A DNA stretch of 64,000 nucleotides from Heterostelium album PN500 (GCF_000004825.1 NW_008805097.1:186001-250000), one strand, 5' to 3'. Positions 11,442-25,200 are shown, numbered from the stretch's first letter. Notes: generated by a model not told the origin, from the sequence alone. Program-made: numbers and translations.

Positions 11442-13057
11442 ATGGATTATATATCTATTTTTATATTATTATGTATAATATGTGCTATATTACAATATGT
11501 TATTAAGAGTTCGAATGATAACGAATCGGCAAGTAAGGTGTCATCGACAAGCTCTACTCAATCGATGCAATCATTCAAATCATTCCAATATAAATATTTG
11601 ACAATCTATTTGTTGGCAATGGGTATGTATGCATAAGTCATATAATCAAGTTCTCACAAATCAATCTATTTTATCTAACAATTCTGAATATTCATTTATT
11701 TCCATTTTCCAATCTATATATATATTCTATAATAGCTGCCGATTGGTTACAAGGACCTTATGTATATGCTTTATACGAATCATATGGATTTAAAAAGTCA
11801 GATATTGCATTCTTGTTTGTAAGTGGATTCCTTTCAAGTATGTGTTTCGGTATCATCGTTGGTCCAATAGCTGATAAATAGTAAGTTTAATAGGATGGGT
11901 ATCTTTCATATTCTAATATTTTTATGAATGTCATTTTATTTAGTGGAAGAAAATTAATGTCTATTATTTTTGGTGTTTTATATTCTGCAAGTTGTCTAAC
12001 CAAGTTGGTCAATGATTTCGGTATTCTTTTGGCCGGTAGAGTTTTGGGTGGTATTTCAACTTCACTATTATTTTCTGTTTTTGAATCATGGATGGTTGCT
12101 GAGCATAATGCAGTATGTTATAATTTATGATTATAATTATTTTAGTTTTGAAATATTTATTAATAATATTCATATTATCTATCTATTTATTTAATTATTT
12201 TTTAGAGAGAATATCCAGATTCATTATTATCATCAACATTTTATATTGCAACATTTTTAAATGGAATTGTAGCTATTTTTGCAGGACTTTGGTCGTCGTT
12301 CGCCGCGGATCGTTGGGGATTTGTTTCACCTTTTATGTGGGCACTTGGCTTGCTTGTGATTTGTACAGTCTTGATTATCACAAGTTGGAATGAAAACTAT
12401 GGAAATTCCAGTGTGTCACTCGAGCATACTTTCCGTAGTTCATTCCAATATCTGATGAACGATCGTTCCATCATAAAGTTGGGTTTCATTCAATCGTTGT
12501 TCGAGGCATCGATGTACACTTTCGTTTTCATGTGGACACCGACTCTACAGGAGTCCGGTAGTCAAGTCGGTGAGTTGCCATTCGGTTTGATTTTCGCCAC
12601 CTTTATGGTGTGCATCATGATTGGCAGCTCCATTTTCAATATGATAAGCAAGCAGGCATCGATGACGACGGAGCGTCTCGCCTGCTGGATATTCGGATGC
12701 GCCATCGGTTGTATGTCGATTCCCTATTTGTTCCCTACACAGTCACTGTTGATCTACATCTCTTTCCTCGTGTTTGAGATCTGTTGTGGACTCTATTTCC
12801 CGACGATTGGAACACTCCGCAGTAAATACATTCCGGAATCAGCAAGAACATCGATTATGAACTACTTTAGAGTGCCATTGAATTTCATGGTCGTAGTAGT
12901 ACTCTCAAACATCTCTTCGATCTCCACCACCAACATCTTTTTAGTCTGTACATTGTGGCTTAGCATTGCCTTAGTTTTACAAAATAGTTTTGTTCCAAGA
13001 TCATCTTCCAATATTTTACCAAAATCAATCAATGAAAATTTTATATCAGTGGATTAA
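11442..13057 (+). CDS. MFSD5-like major facilitator (molybdate-anion transporter family)
   Basis: Four exons, 11442-11622, 11736-11880, 11944-12112 and 12206-13057, all with GTATGT/GTAAGT...AG borders and matching phases, give 448 residues. About twelve hydrophobic segments are seen. Family-specific motifs are DWLQGPYVYALYESYGF after the first membrane segment, IADKYGRK in the 2-3 loop, GRVLGGISTSLLFSVFESW(M)VAEH, which matches the MFSD5 signature of a Glu-Ser/Ala-Trp helix, and FMWTPTLQ plus SKYIPESARTSIMNYFRVPLN in the C-terminal half. MFSD5 homologues have been assigned high-affinity molybdate uptake (the MOT2 type), so the likely role is anion import at a cell membrane. The substrate is inferred from the family alone. 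Length is close to the animal proteins, and nothing appears truncated. Confidence 0.88.
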
Positions 13058-13470
13058 TAAATAAATTATAAATATTTTATATTTTTAGAAAAACAATATA
13101 GTAACCTTTTTAGAAAACTTTTTAGATATTATTATTTTTTTCTAATAATATAAATTTCAAATGACAAAAGGAAAAGTTATTTAATCAAAAAAATTATTTC
13201 TGATTCTTTAGATTATCCAGAATTTAAATTTAACAATACAGAATTGATAAATGTTCATCAAACATTTATTACAGAGTATGAAAAATTAATCTCAGAATCA
13301 TTTTTTGAATTCAAAATTTTTAAAATTTTCGCAAAGTCAAAGATCTTACTATTTTTGTTGATCTTTAATTAAAATTAATAAGTAGTTTAGTTTTCATTAT
13401 AATATATATATATAAAAGACAATCATTCATATTATTATTATTATTATTATAAAGATATAAAAAGAAAGAG
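13058..13470. other. Intergenic spacer between the MFS transporter and SF3A2 genes
   Basis: AT-rich spacer of about 410 bases. It ends in a TA repeat and an ATT run just before the SF3A2 start. No further feature is seen. Confidence 0.5.
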
Positions 13471-13835
13471 ATGTCGGAATTTGGTAAAGCAGGTGGTGGT
13501 GGTCTACAAAGTTCACAATATGATAATATAGATAGAAGAGAAAGATTGAAACAGATTGCCTTAGAGACTATAGATATATCGAAAGACCCTTATATTATAT
13601 CGAATCATCTTGGTTCCTACGATTGTAAACTATGTTTAACTGTACATAATAATATTGGTAACTACTTGGCTCACACACAAGGAAAGAAACATCAAACCAA
13701 TCTTGCGAGACGTGCTGCAAGAGATCAACGTGAAAATCCAAACAAAACTACTTTTGCGTAAGTTATCAAACAAACTAACTAGCTAACTAACTAGCTAACA
13801 TCATTATCATTTGTTTTTATGTTATTAACGTGTAT

Positions 13836-13872
<37 letters not shown>

Positions 13873-14389
13873 ATCATTAACAGTCCAAAAGCTAGAATAC
13901 AACCAAAGAAAACAATAAAGATTGGTAGACCGGGTTATAAGATTATCAAACAGAGAGATCAAGAGACAGGTCAGTTAAGTTTACTTTTTCAAATCGATTA
14001 CCCAGAGATAGAGCATGGGTTGCAACCTAGACATCGTTTTATGTCGTCGTTTGAGCAGCGTGTAGAACCATCGAATAAAGACTTTCAATATCTATTGTTT
14101 GCAGCGGAACCCTATGAAACCATCGCTTTTAAGATACCAAACAAAAAGATAGATAGAACAACAGGTCCAGATGGTAAATTCTTTACTCATTGGGATCGTA
14201 CTCATTTAACTTTTACCGTAAGTACACTTTGCTAAACATATATATATATGTATAATAGTAAAATGAATACAAAGTGAACAAAACTAACTAACTAACTAAT
14301 ATCAAATTATCATAATTGTTTAACAGTTACAATTATATTTTGAAGAGAGTGTAAACGTAGAAGATATAGATCCATCACAACAGCAGTAA
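13471..14389 (+). CDS. sf3a2: Splicing factor 3A subunit 2 (SF3A2, U2 snRNP)
   Basis: Three exons, 13471-13757, 13884-14217 and 14327-14389, with matching phases, give 227 residues. The N-terminus is nearly textbook SF3A2/Prp11 (MSEFGKAGGGGLQSSQ...). A matrin-type C2H2 zinc finger follows at residues ~50-75 (YDCKLCLTVHNNIGNYLAHT then GKKHQ). The second exon carries the conserved KIGRPGYKI, LLFQIDYPEIE and HRFMSSFEQRVE blocks, then FAAEPYETIAFKIPN and the FFTHWD motif. The protein is part of the SF3a complex that holds U2 snRNP at the branch site and acts in the nucleus. The short final exon (QLYFEESVNVEDIDPSQQQ) ends without the long Pro-rich tail of animal SF3A2, as in yeast and other protists. 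Confidence is high because of continuous conserved blocks. Confidence 0.95.
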
Positions 14390-15392
14390 TAGTAGTAGTT
14401 TTTTACTATGATAATAAATACATTTATATTTCAAATTCGAAATATGTTAATCATATCTTAATTTCTATTGTTTGAATGAGACAACATTTCTGAACTACTA
14501 CTACTACTACTTAACTAACGTAAATAAAAGTTAAAGTCAAATATATGTATTTGATTAATATAAATTAAAATTTTAGTTTATTTAAAAACGTCCTAATCTG
14601 TTCTTTTATGGCGGTGGTTGGAGCTGTAGAGTTTGGTGAACTCTTTTTGTAGAGAATCTAGATACCATATATTAGTACTAATTACCATAGTTAGCTAGAT
14701 TCTCTACAAAAAAGGGATCGAACAGGAGACATATTGAATGATAATGTGAGTGTCACAAATTAAAAATATTACCATCATAAAGTATGTAAATAGATCGGAG
14801 CCAATCAGTTATCTACTAGTGCGGCCCGAGTAATGAATACTACTCAAGCAAATAGCAACTATCCTCAAAGAATCACACTTTGGAAAAACTTTAAAAAAAA
14901 ACTAGGAAAATACATTCCACCGCCGTACGACAGGTCTATAGAGACCACTCTTTCCAATCTATGATTTAAAATACCTATACCCATTAACAAAAAGTGGAAA
15001 TTGGCAACTGTTAGGAATTAATAATGGCAAAATTATTACAATTAAGAGGATATATTAATCTTATATAATCTTCAACAAACTATTTAATCAAAAGTTCATA
15101 AATAGGGATATAAAAATTTCATATCTTATTATTTGAAATAAAGAATTGTTTTGTTTGTTGATTGAAATTAAAAATATTTTACCATTTTTTAAAAAAAAAT
15201 ATTGCAAAAAATTGAACAACAACAAAAATTTAAATTTACAAGTTAGTTTGGTTAATGACAAGCCAATTAATCTATAGAAGTTTAATATTTATTTTAATTA
15301 GAAGATATCCTAGGTTAGATCGATTTTAAACAGATAGATAGGCAGATAAGATAAGATAGAAGAGCGAACAAGTTGTTGAAGTAATTACAGTT
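14390..15392. other. Long intergenic region with a structured, GC-richer core
   Basis: About 1 kb without a gene. The segment from about 14580 to 14970 has clearly more G and C than its flanks, a perfect long inverted repeat and matching GCGGTGG/CCACCGC elements near its ends. The flanks are plain AT-rich spacer. Confidence 0.5.
14644..14712. repeat. Perfect 18-bp inverted repeat with 33-base loop
   Basis: The arm at 14644-14661 (tttttgtagagaatctag) is the exact reverse complement of 14695-14712. The loop is 14662-14694. It could be a transcribed hairpin, a small transposon remnant or a cruciform. No open frame crosses it. Confidence 0.85.
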
Positions 15393-18268
15393 ATGATATC
15401 TCCAACATCAATAATGTCAACTTCAAATTCATTAAAATCACCTACTGATATCAACAACAATAGTATTAATAATGACACAACAACAACAACAACAACAGCA
15501 ATGGTTGAAAAAGGATATATAAAGATATCGAATGACATTGATAAACCTTTAAAGAAATATATTTATAAATTAGATAAAGAACAATGTATTCTATCTTTTT
15601 ACAATAAAAACAACAACAACAATGATGATAATAGTGGTATGTTTTATTTTAATAATTGTTATGTTTAAGTTTAATTAATGCTTATATATCTGTAGATACA
15701 GATATAAATATAGAAATAGAATCACCAGAGGAGTTTATATTATTAAAAGATGTAAAGAGTTTCGATATAAGTGACCACTTTCAAACCTCTCAAAAGAGAC
15801 ACACCGTTCAATGTGAGTTGGAAGATGGCACAATGATATTCCTAGTATCTAAAACAGTCAATGATAGAAATCACTGGTTAGAGCTACTTAAAGAGTACAC
15901 CATACCAAAGATTGATATCAATGGTAGAAATGTTACAAATATGAATATAAATAATGTAAATAATAATAGTAATAATAATAGTAATAATAATAATAATAAT
16001 AGTAGTAATAATAATAATAGACTAGCAGAAGAGTTAGATAATTGTATAAATAGTAATAATAATAATAATAATAATAGCAATGTAATGAGTTCATCTACAT
16101 TACTTATAAAAGAAGTAAAAGTTAGTGATTTAGAGGATAAAGCAGTCGATGAGATAACATCGAATAGTTCCTCTTTAATGTCGTCACCATCGACCAGTCA
16201 TTCTAGGATGACCAACTCTGTAAAGTCATTCGATGATAACAATAACAATAATAATGAGGAACAAATAGATAATAATGATAATAATGAAGATAGTAATAAT
16301 CCACCTGGTTATACAAGAAAAAAGATAAGTTTTAAACGGTCACCTCTTAATGATGGTAGTTCACCATTGCTCTCTGCATCCAACCTATTGTCTTCACCAA
16401 TAATAACATCATCTATTTACATACAAAATAGTAATGATAATATTAACATTAACAATAGCAATAACAATAGCAATAACAATAACAATCAATATCATTCAAA
16501 CAATGATCAAAATAGTAGTACATTTGGAATATCATTCAGTCGTATTCCAATTAACCATAATCATAATCATAACAATAACAATAGCAATAGCAATAACAGT
16601 ATTAATAATAATAATCAAATAGGTGGATTACAAATGGATGGAAATGGATTCTATATAATTAGAGAACCAAGACAATTGCAGGTGGTAGTAGATCGGACAA
16701 AGGGTGGCGATTATTCTTTTGCAGGTGTGTGGGCAGGCCAGTTCAAGTTGGAGTGGAAACCGCTATCTATGCAATGGCGACTGAGTGACGATGGCAGTAA
16801 TGTGATTGGACCTGCTACACCGCCACGCGATGAAATCATCAGGAAGATCAAAGCTGACTATGACAACGCTGTGAGTGTTGGTAATCAGCTGTATGCCGAA
16901 ATGCTAAAGGATCGTCAGCATGCCATCGAGAATTCACCGGCCTACTGCTATGACTTGGCCGGAGAAATAACCATTGCCTATCGCAATGAAAAGTGGGAAT
17001 TATTGAAAGCACCGATTCCACTGACACTCAAAAACATCTCACCATTCAACAAAGATTATCAATCATTAATAAATTCACCAAGATCATCATCATCTTCATC
17101 AATTGGAAATAACAACAATAATATACAACAACAACAGCAACAGCAACAGCAACAGCAACAACAGCAACAACAACAACAACAACGTCATCAACAACAACAA
17201 CAACATCAAAGGAATAACAGTAACAATAGTTCAAACTCTGTAAATACAAGTCAATTATTCTCAAGTGTAATTGGTGGTATTTCAAATGTACAACAACATC
17301 AGCAGCAACAAGTTCATCAACAACAAATACAACAATTGGATATAGTATTGATAGATCAATATTTGAATGCGGTGAAGAAAGCTGTATTTGATATTGATGA
17401 TTACTTTGGACATAATACGACTTTGAGTGAAAAGATATCGATGGGTGACGATACAGTTCACAAGAAGATTGCTAATTTGGTGAGAGGAAGACTTGCCAAT
17501 GCAGTTGCCAACATTCTATCACACGGTTTCATAGTGAACAACAATAGATTACCATTTATAAAGCGATCCAATCATATCTGGGACTTTATCGAAAGTAGCA
17601 GGAAGTTGACCAGTCATTCATCGATTGCCGCCAAGGCATTGGCACAGTCAGTGTTATCGATTAACCAGTTAGAGGAAGTACAGTCGTCGTCCTCGTCGTC
17701 GGCAGTAGAGTACGCAGCACAGTGGAAAGATCCAAACAAGAAATTCCGAACTTTTATTTGTCTCGGTCTGAATTGTCAGATGTTGGATCAGTGGATACAT
17801 ATCTTAAGACAGAATCCTAGCGTTCCGAACTACTATGAGCAGACGGCATTCATTCATCAACAGGATGCATGGAAACAACTGTGTCAGTGTTTTATACCGC
17901 TTGTTAACCTACCTTTTAAACTATCGATCGATTATGAATGTAAATTGAAACTTTCACAGGTCTATACTTCACAGAATTCGACCAACATAATGATGATGTC
18001 ATCGCCCACAGCCTCACAATCTTCATCTTCGCCATCCACTGCATCGTCACCATCTCTAAGTCCATTGGAGTCACCAACCAACAACAACAACAATCATGAC
18101 ACATTAGAACAACTAAAAACATCATTCAATACACTATCGACATCAATCATTGGTTCTACCAGTCAAATATTCCATTCAATACCAGACACTACTATAAACC
18201 TTAAAAAGAAAATATCAAACAACTTTAACTATTTAACAAGTTCAATGATTGGTAATACACCAACATTA

Positions 18269-18302
<34 letters not shown>

Positions 18303-18607
18303 GCAATAGTAGTGACAATAACAATAACAACAGCAATGAAAATGTAACAACAAAAGAAGAAGATAGACAACCATCACCAACAATCACTGCAACATCACCA
18401 AAATCCGACAATGAAAATGAAAATGATAATGAAACTATTGTTAAAGATGAAACAGAATCGACAACTACCACTACCGCTACTACCACTTCTAATAATACAA
18501 CAACTACAGATCATGATAATCAAAATCCCAATGACATCATACAACGAATTCAAACATCTCTAAAACCAATTTCCCAAAAGATTGAAGATTTCTTTGATGG
18601 TTACTAA
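15393..18607 (+). CDS. Asn-rich PH-RUN domain protein
   Basis: Two exons, 15393-15636 and 15696-18607 (phase 1), give 1051 residues. Residues ~38-160 form a PH-like domain: a start (VEKGYIKI), a strand pattern through SPEEFILLKDV, and a final helix with NDRNHWLELLKEY. A long Asn-rich linker follows. A conserved beta-rich segment (~residues 415-535, with GGDYSFAGVWAGQFKLEWK) comes next, then a poly-Gln tract. A RUN-type helical domain (~residues 640-830) starts at LDIVLIDQYLNAVKKAVFDI and has the typical FRTFICLGLNCQMLDQWI and NYYEQTAFIHQQDAWKQL ending. The tail is Ser/Asn/Thr-rich. RUN domains usually bind small GTPases or motors, and PH domains bind phosphoinositides, so a membrane-trafficking adaptor is likely (inference). 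Repeats make the exact domain borders uncertain. Confidence 0.8.
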
Positions 18608-18914
18608 TTAAGAATAATTATGTTGTCTTGGGAATTGATAAATGAAATGAAATTTGAATTAATAAAAAAAAACATTCAATTTCTTAATCAGGAATTTGAT
18701 CATCACAAATTTATTGGATATTTTTTAATTTTTTGTTTAATTTTTATAAATTTTAGATTAAAAAATTTAGAAATTATTAAGTATAGTGTTATTTATAATA
18801 AATTACATCATCAAGCAAGAAGTTAATATAAATAGTCGAAACAACATCATCATCCTTTAAATTTCATTACACGAATCAGTGTTTGTTTATTAATAAAAAA
18901 AAAAAAAAAAAAGT
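18608..18914. other. Intergenic spacer between the PH-RUN and HD-domain genes
   Basis: AT-rich. A short hydrophobic frame at 18620-18826 has no domain and looks accidental. A run of about 17 A lies directly before the next start codon. Confidence 0.4.
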
Positions 18915-19649
18915 ATGTCAAGATTAAATCATTTGAAATCAAAGTGGTTAAGTTTAACTATTGAAAGTTTAAGGATAAACGATGGTGTGGCAAACCGATG
19001 GTTCAGCACGCTAGAGAGTTACTACACTCCGACTCCTGTAAGATGCTATCATAACTTCAATCATATCGATGAGCTCTTGACGCTGCACGATCGATATGCA
19101 CCGGTATTGAAAACACCGAATATCTGTCAGTTGGCTATCTGGTTCCACGACGTCGTATACGATCCTACCAAACACGACAATGAAGACAAGAGCATCGAAA
19201 TGTTCAAATCGTTCGCCGAGGAGTCACATCTCGACGGTGTAACGGTAGATAGAGTATCCGAGTACATCGATGCAACCAAACATCATACAAAGATACCAAC
19301 AACCAATACCGATCAAGATTATTTCTTGGATATGGATATTTCAATTTTAGGTCGTGAACCAAATGGTAAATAACAATAACAATAATATAATGTTAATAAT
19401 TATTATTAATTAATTACCAAATCAATAATATTAGTATATTTGGAATATTCAAAAAATATAAGAAAAGAATATATACATGTTCCAGAGCAACAATATAGAG
19501 TTGGTAGATCTTTAATATTAGAGAAATTCAAGGAATTGGGTGAATCTCTTTATAAAACCAATGAATTTAAACGACTTTATGCCAAAAATGCTGTAGATAA
19601 TTTACAAAGTGAAATCGATCGTTTATCAGATGAAAGTCAACCAATATAG
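18915..19649 (+). CDS. HD-domain metal-dependent phosphohydrolase (COG4339 type)
   Basis: Two exons, 18915-19365 and 19435-19649 (phase 1), give 221 residues. The HD signature is visible: RCYHNFNHIDELL supplies the first His, IWFHDVVYDP the His-Asp pair, and the DYFLDMDISILGREP segment a late Asp. These would bind one or two divalent metals. The second exon continues the helical domain (YLEYSKNIRKEYIHV, FKELGESLYKT). This small family is widespread in bacteria and protists, and its physiological substrate is unknown. Length agrees with bacterial members. Coding GC is higher at the start than in exon 2, but there is an intron, so any transfer from bacteria would be old. Confidence 0.85.
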
Positions 19650-19788
19650 ATAGTTATAGATATAAAATCATAATCATAAATATATAAAGTAAAATACATT
19701 TCTTTGTAAATATATATAATTTAAACATTTTTTGGTACCAATTAAAATTCTTATTATTATTATTTAATGTTTGTTTAATTTTTAAAAG

Positions 19789-20447
19789 TTAGAGCAATGT
19801 ACAATTTTCTTTTTTTTCTTTTCTTTTTTGTCTTTTAAATTCTGAATCTATATAAACACGTATTGCCTCTTCGAAGACGGCTCGCACACCTTTATTCGAT
19901 TGGACACTACATTCTGTGAAGGCTCGAGCACCTATTTTCTTTTTCATCATTAGACCTTCGTCGTAGGTCATTGGTGTCTGTTGTTTTAGCTGGAGCGATG
20001 CCAGCACCTCTGGATCAGTCCTTAGATCGGTCTGTGTACCGACCAACACGATCGGGATATTCTGACATGTATAGTGAGTGATTTCACCCAGCCATTTATC
20101 ATATACGTTTGCATAGGAAGGTGGATTCACCACCGAATAGCAAATCAAGAAAACATCTGTATTATTATATCCTAATGGTCTTAATCTATCGAAATCTTCT
20201 TGACCAGCTATTAAATTAAATAAAAGCGTTAAATTAGAAACATTATCTATTAAAAAATTTAATATATATTACCTGTATCCCATAAACCTAAATTAAAATT
20301 TCTACCTTGGTAGACATGATGTGAACTAAAATTATCGAATACTGTAGGTTGATAGTCTCTTGGAAATCCTCCTGATGCATAGGAAATCAACAAGGAAGTC
20401 TTTCCAATTGCACCATCTCCTACAACCACAACTTTTATATGATGCAT
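19789..20447 (-). CDS. Divergent Rac/Rho-family small GTPase
   Basis: Two exons, 20447-20273 and 20207-19789 (phase 1), give 197 residues. G1 is GDGAIGKTS (from residue 10), G3 is WDTAGQED, the base-recognition motif reads TQTDL instead of the commoner TKxDL, and G5 is ECSV. The C-terminus is a Lys/Arg cluster followed by CTLL, a CaaX box of the geranylgeranyl type, so the protein should sit on membranes. Switch I begins with the Rho-family PTVFDN, but the following segment ([16 protein letters not shown]) departs from the usual NYSANVMVDG pattern. That departure would alter effector or regulator contacts (inference). It matches Rac lineages expanded in dictyostelids; I cannot assign the letter name. 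Confidence 0.9.
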
Positions 20448-22261
20448 TTTTTATCTATATATTATTTTTGTTTTGTTTTTGATTATTGATATCTAAAAAA
20501 TCTATTTCTATAATAAAAATAAATAAATTAATTTTTTGTTTAAACAAAAAAAGATAATTATGAGAATAGTAAAATTTAATAACAATATGATTTTGTTTTT
20601 GATTGGTATATTGGAATAATGTTTATTGTTGTGTTGAAATTGTTTTGCATTGAATTAAGGATGATGATGATGATGATGATAATGATAATAAGGATAATGA
20701 TTGGATAATTAGTATTAGTATAAAAGAGAGGGATTTATTAATATTGTTATTGTTGTTGACGGATTAGTAATATTTTTTAATTTTAATTAAAATTAAAATG
20801 AAAAGTTAACTACTAATTATTTATTTGGTAACTTTGGATTTATCATAAACACTTTATTAGAGTGGGTTAATTTGGATGGAATATTGATCATTTGTGTCAC
20901 ATTGAAAAATATGGAATTGATAGCAATAAAAATCAACAGATTTAGGATTATGTGATGAAAAGAAAATTTTTTATTTAAATTGATACATTTCTCCTTATTT
21001 AAATTCGACTATTACATACTATATTGTTTAATGATATTGTATTTATTTTTGTTTTGTATTTATTATTGTTGTTATAATCAATTTATAATAGTTTTATTTA
21101 TGTATTTTTAATAATTAAACCAGGATTATTTTAATCAAAAAACAATAAAATAAAATGGAAAATAAATAAAATAAAAACAATAAAGAGGACAAAGTAAAAT
21201 TGATTTTTGATAGAATGGATAAATAAGGATATGGTTGATTGATTGGTATAAATTAAGTATATACCTGTCTGTTTGTCTTGATTTGTTTTTCAACTTATTT
21301 GAAAGATAGAAATATTAGATGTTATATTGTTTTTATTTTTACATTACTGTTGTTGATCAATGGTGTTGGTGTTGATATATTTGAAAAATATTATTTTTTA
21401 ATAGAATTGTAGTTTCACTCTTTTTTACCAATAAAATATTTAATGTTTGTAATTTTTTTGTTTTTAGCTGTTAATAATATAAATATTATAACAAATTTTA
21501 TTTTATTTGATTTTATATCACTATTGTTATTATTATATATGGTTTAATTTATATTTATTTACTTGATAGATTATTGTTATGATAATGTCTTGTTATTTAC
21601 ATATACATACAATATTCAAATATTTGAATTAAAATGAATAAACTTTGTTATTTGATTAAAATTTATAAATAAATATATAAAATTAATAAATATTGTTATA
21701 TTTATATTATTTTGGAGTGGAGTTTGGATTGATTCATGGATGAGATGAATGTATGATTGTTAATGTGATATAAAGAATATATATATTTAATTGATCAATC
21801 TTTGTGTGGTACCATTTTTCCATTCCATTTCTTGTGTGGTGTTGTATTAACAAACAAAAAAAACATACCAACAAATAACCACAAATAATAGGGTAATATC
21901 TCAATGGAGTATGGTTTTTACAATATGGTGGTAATTTTATTTTGTGTGTTTGTGTGTATGTGTGTGTTTTTTGATTATATGTTCTTTGTGTGCGTGTTTA
22001 TATGTAATACAATCAAAGATTAAGACCAATGAGTAAAAGAATAAATATAAATTTGTGACATTTAAATCAAACATAAAAATTTTAAAAATGAATGTGCATG
22101 AACATTGAGTGTATGTTTTGATTACTCTGTGTGTCTGATAATAGATTTAATTATAATGCTTGGGGTTATCTGATACCATTGCAAAAACTAAACTTTCACT
22201 TCTTTATTTGTGATTTATTGTTTTTTAAATTATATACAGTACAACACACAACGTATATATA
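20448..22261. other. Long AT-rich intergenic region between divergent genes
   Basis: About 1.8 kb between the Rac gene (minus) and the peptidase gene (plus). It contains short ATG/GAT repeats near 20660-20690 and GTGTGT repeats near 21940-21970. No coding frame, tRNA or inverted repeat of note. It presumably holds both promoters. Confidence 0.5.
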
Positions 22262-25200
22262 ATGAAGAGATTACTATCATTGAAAGTAACCACAAATTAT
22301 AGAACACTACTATCAACAAACAACAACAACACAAGCACTAACACTAACACTAACACTAATATAAATAACAATAACAACAACAGTAACAATTATTCAACTT
22401 CAACATGTTCTCTATCTAGATTAAACAATGGTGGTTATGCAAATATTAATAACTATAGTTTAAAACAACAATTACAACGACAAGAACAAAAACAACAATA
22501 CCAATTTAGTAATAGTAGTAGTAGTAGTAGGAGTAGTAATAATTGTCGTTTAATATCACCACAACAATCAACATTAATTTATAAATTGATTACTACTAGT
22601 AGCAGTAGATTGTTTAATAGTTTACAACAACAACAATATCACATTAGTAGATCTATTTCTTTTTCGTCGAAATTGTTTAAGCAATCGTCATTCTCTGAAA
22701 GATATAAACCACCAACACACAAAAAACAAGAATATGTCTATCGAGATACGAACGGAAATCAATGGATCGATAACTACGAGTATTTCCGTAATTTAGATTG
22801 TGGAGATGTACAACAATCTATTGATTGCGAGAATCATTATGTAGAGCAATACAGGAATCACAAGTTGACTGATCGAGACACTCCCAACCTCACTCAGAAA
22901 CAAGACCGCTACCGTAGTATCTCTGAACTAGCGGATATTCTTCGTGAGGAGAACGAATCGACAACCATAGAGGCACCGGAGAGTTATAAGGATTTCGAAG
23001 AGGAAATAGATGGATTTCAATATTTAACCGATGAAAGAGGTGTTTATTATCGTAGACAGTGTAGTAGCAATAGTAGTAGTAGTAGTAATGATAGACAAGT
23101 TAAACAAATTCTATTTAAAAATGGTATGGACAATGGTTATAAATTGACAACCAACGATATTGTATCATTTAAGTTTGCAGAGGATAACTCTACCTATTTG
23201 TATGTCGCTGACGTTGGACAAGAGAAATACCATTGTTTCGTTAGACGTGTTGAACAATCGTCCTCTACTTTACAATTCAATTCAAAGTCACTCGATCACA
23301 TTGAGAATATAATCAGTGCGGAATGGGCATTGAACAATGATATCTATTATACAATACCAAATGAATTAAATAGACCATATAGAGTAAGTATAATAATAAT
23401 AATAATAATGATGATGATCATCTTATTTTTACTAATCACATATTAAATATATATAGATATATAAAAGACAAATAGGTAGTAATCAACCAGATGAATTAAT
23501 CTATGAAGAGTTGGATGATCAATACTTTTTAGATGTAGTTAAATCAAAAGATGGTGTAAGTTATTGAATGAATAACTAACTGTTAATGTTTATAGTTAAC
23601 AAACTAATTTATAAATTACTTTTTAGAAATATCTATTCTTTTGTTCAAATAGTAAATCATCTACATGTGTATTCTATATCGATTTATATGATAAGAATAG
23701 TAAACCAAAGATCTGTTTGAAGAGAACTGATAATTTAGAATATTATGTTGAACATAATAATGTATGTAATAGAGATCAGCGTTATCAACAAACATATTAT
23801 AATCTATTATTAACAACATATATTCATTGATTGTAGGATCAATTTATAATATTTGCAAATTTCGATAAAAAAGATTTATCAATTTATATTGCACCAGATA
23901 CAATTGAGAATGGATCGATCGATGATATCAAGGAATTACTACCGACTATTGATAATCTAAGTATTAGAGATGTCGATGTATTCCAAGATAAACTTGTACT
24001 ATGCGAACTGTATAATTCATCACCTAGAATAAGAGTGATCTCAAAGAATCCTCTTACCAATCAATTCGATCCAAATCATTCGAAATCAATACAATTCCCA
24101 GAGGTATCTTCAATTCAATTAGGTATTAATCAAGTATGTAAAAAGGAAATTATAGTTATAATAACAAAACAAAACTTTACTTAACACTTCTTTATAATCC
24201 TAGGGTAAAAATAAAAAACATATAAGAGTATTGGCATCCTCACCATTGGTACCAAATACATCATTTGATATCGATCTATATGATGATACAATGACAAAGT
24301 ATCCTTCACCAACGATTACCGGTCCTTTATCATTGAATAAGGATGATTTTATTTGTGAAAAAGTATTTGTAGAATCTACTAAAACCAATGGAGTAAAGAT
24401 ACCAATGTCACTTGTATATAGTAAAGATTTATTATTAAATGGAATGTAATGTATTAATTAGATAAAGATTACAACAAACGATCAATAATTAATCAGCAAT
24501 ATTGCTTTAGGAATCCAATTCTAATTAAAGGATATGGTGCGTATGGTACTGTTATGGATACTGGTTATGATCAAGAGGATCTGGCATTGTTGAAACGTGG
24601 TTGGGTCGTTGCTACTGCACATGTAAGAGGTGGAGGTGAACTCGGTCGCAATTGGTATGAGAGTGGCAAAAAGATGAACAAGAAGAATTCCATCTATGAT
24701 TTCGTTGATTGCCTAGAGTATTTGATTGCCAGCGGATTCACAAGTGCACGATATCTGGTGGCTCACGGTTCAAGTGCTGGTGGAGTGTTGATGGGTAATA
24801 TGGCGTTGGCATATCCGCAGTATTTCGGTGCGATCGTTGCAAAGGTACCGTTTGTCGATATGATATCGGCAATGTTGGATGAATCGTTGCCATTGACTAC
24901 TCATGAGTTTGGTGAGTGGGGAAATCCAAGTGACCCAGATGTTTTCAATTATATATCATCTTATGATCCTTATAGAATAGTTCCTAGTGAATTGGCTATT
25001 CAAACTGCAGCAAAGATGAGTGATAGTGATAGGGATGATAAGCTAAAGACGTTACCGTCGATGTTGGTTACTTGTTCACTTCAAGATATAAGAGTACCTT
25101 ATTGGCAACCATTAAAGTGGGTTGCTAAATTAAGAGAATCAATAAGTAACGGCAGCAACAACAATAGTAATAATAATAATAATAATAATAATCAAAAACA

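Noticed and set aside
15871-16080. Leu-rich antisense frame in the Asn-rich protein
   Set aside because: It is the reverse of AAT repeats; poly-Leu/Val readings of this kind are artefacts.
18620-18826. 68-codon frame after the PH-RUN gene
   Set aside because: It is AT-only composition with no homology-like feature and lies in the expected 3' flank.
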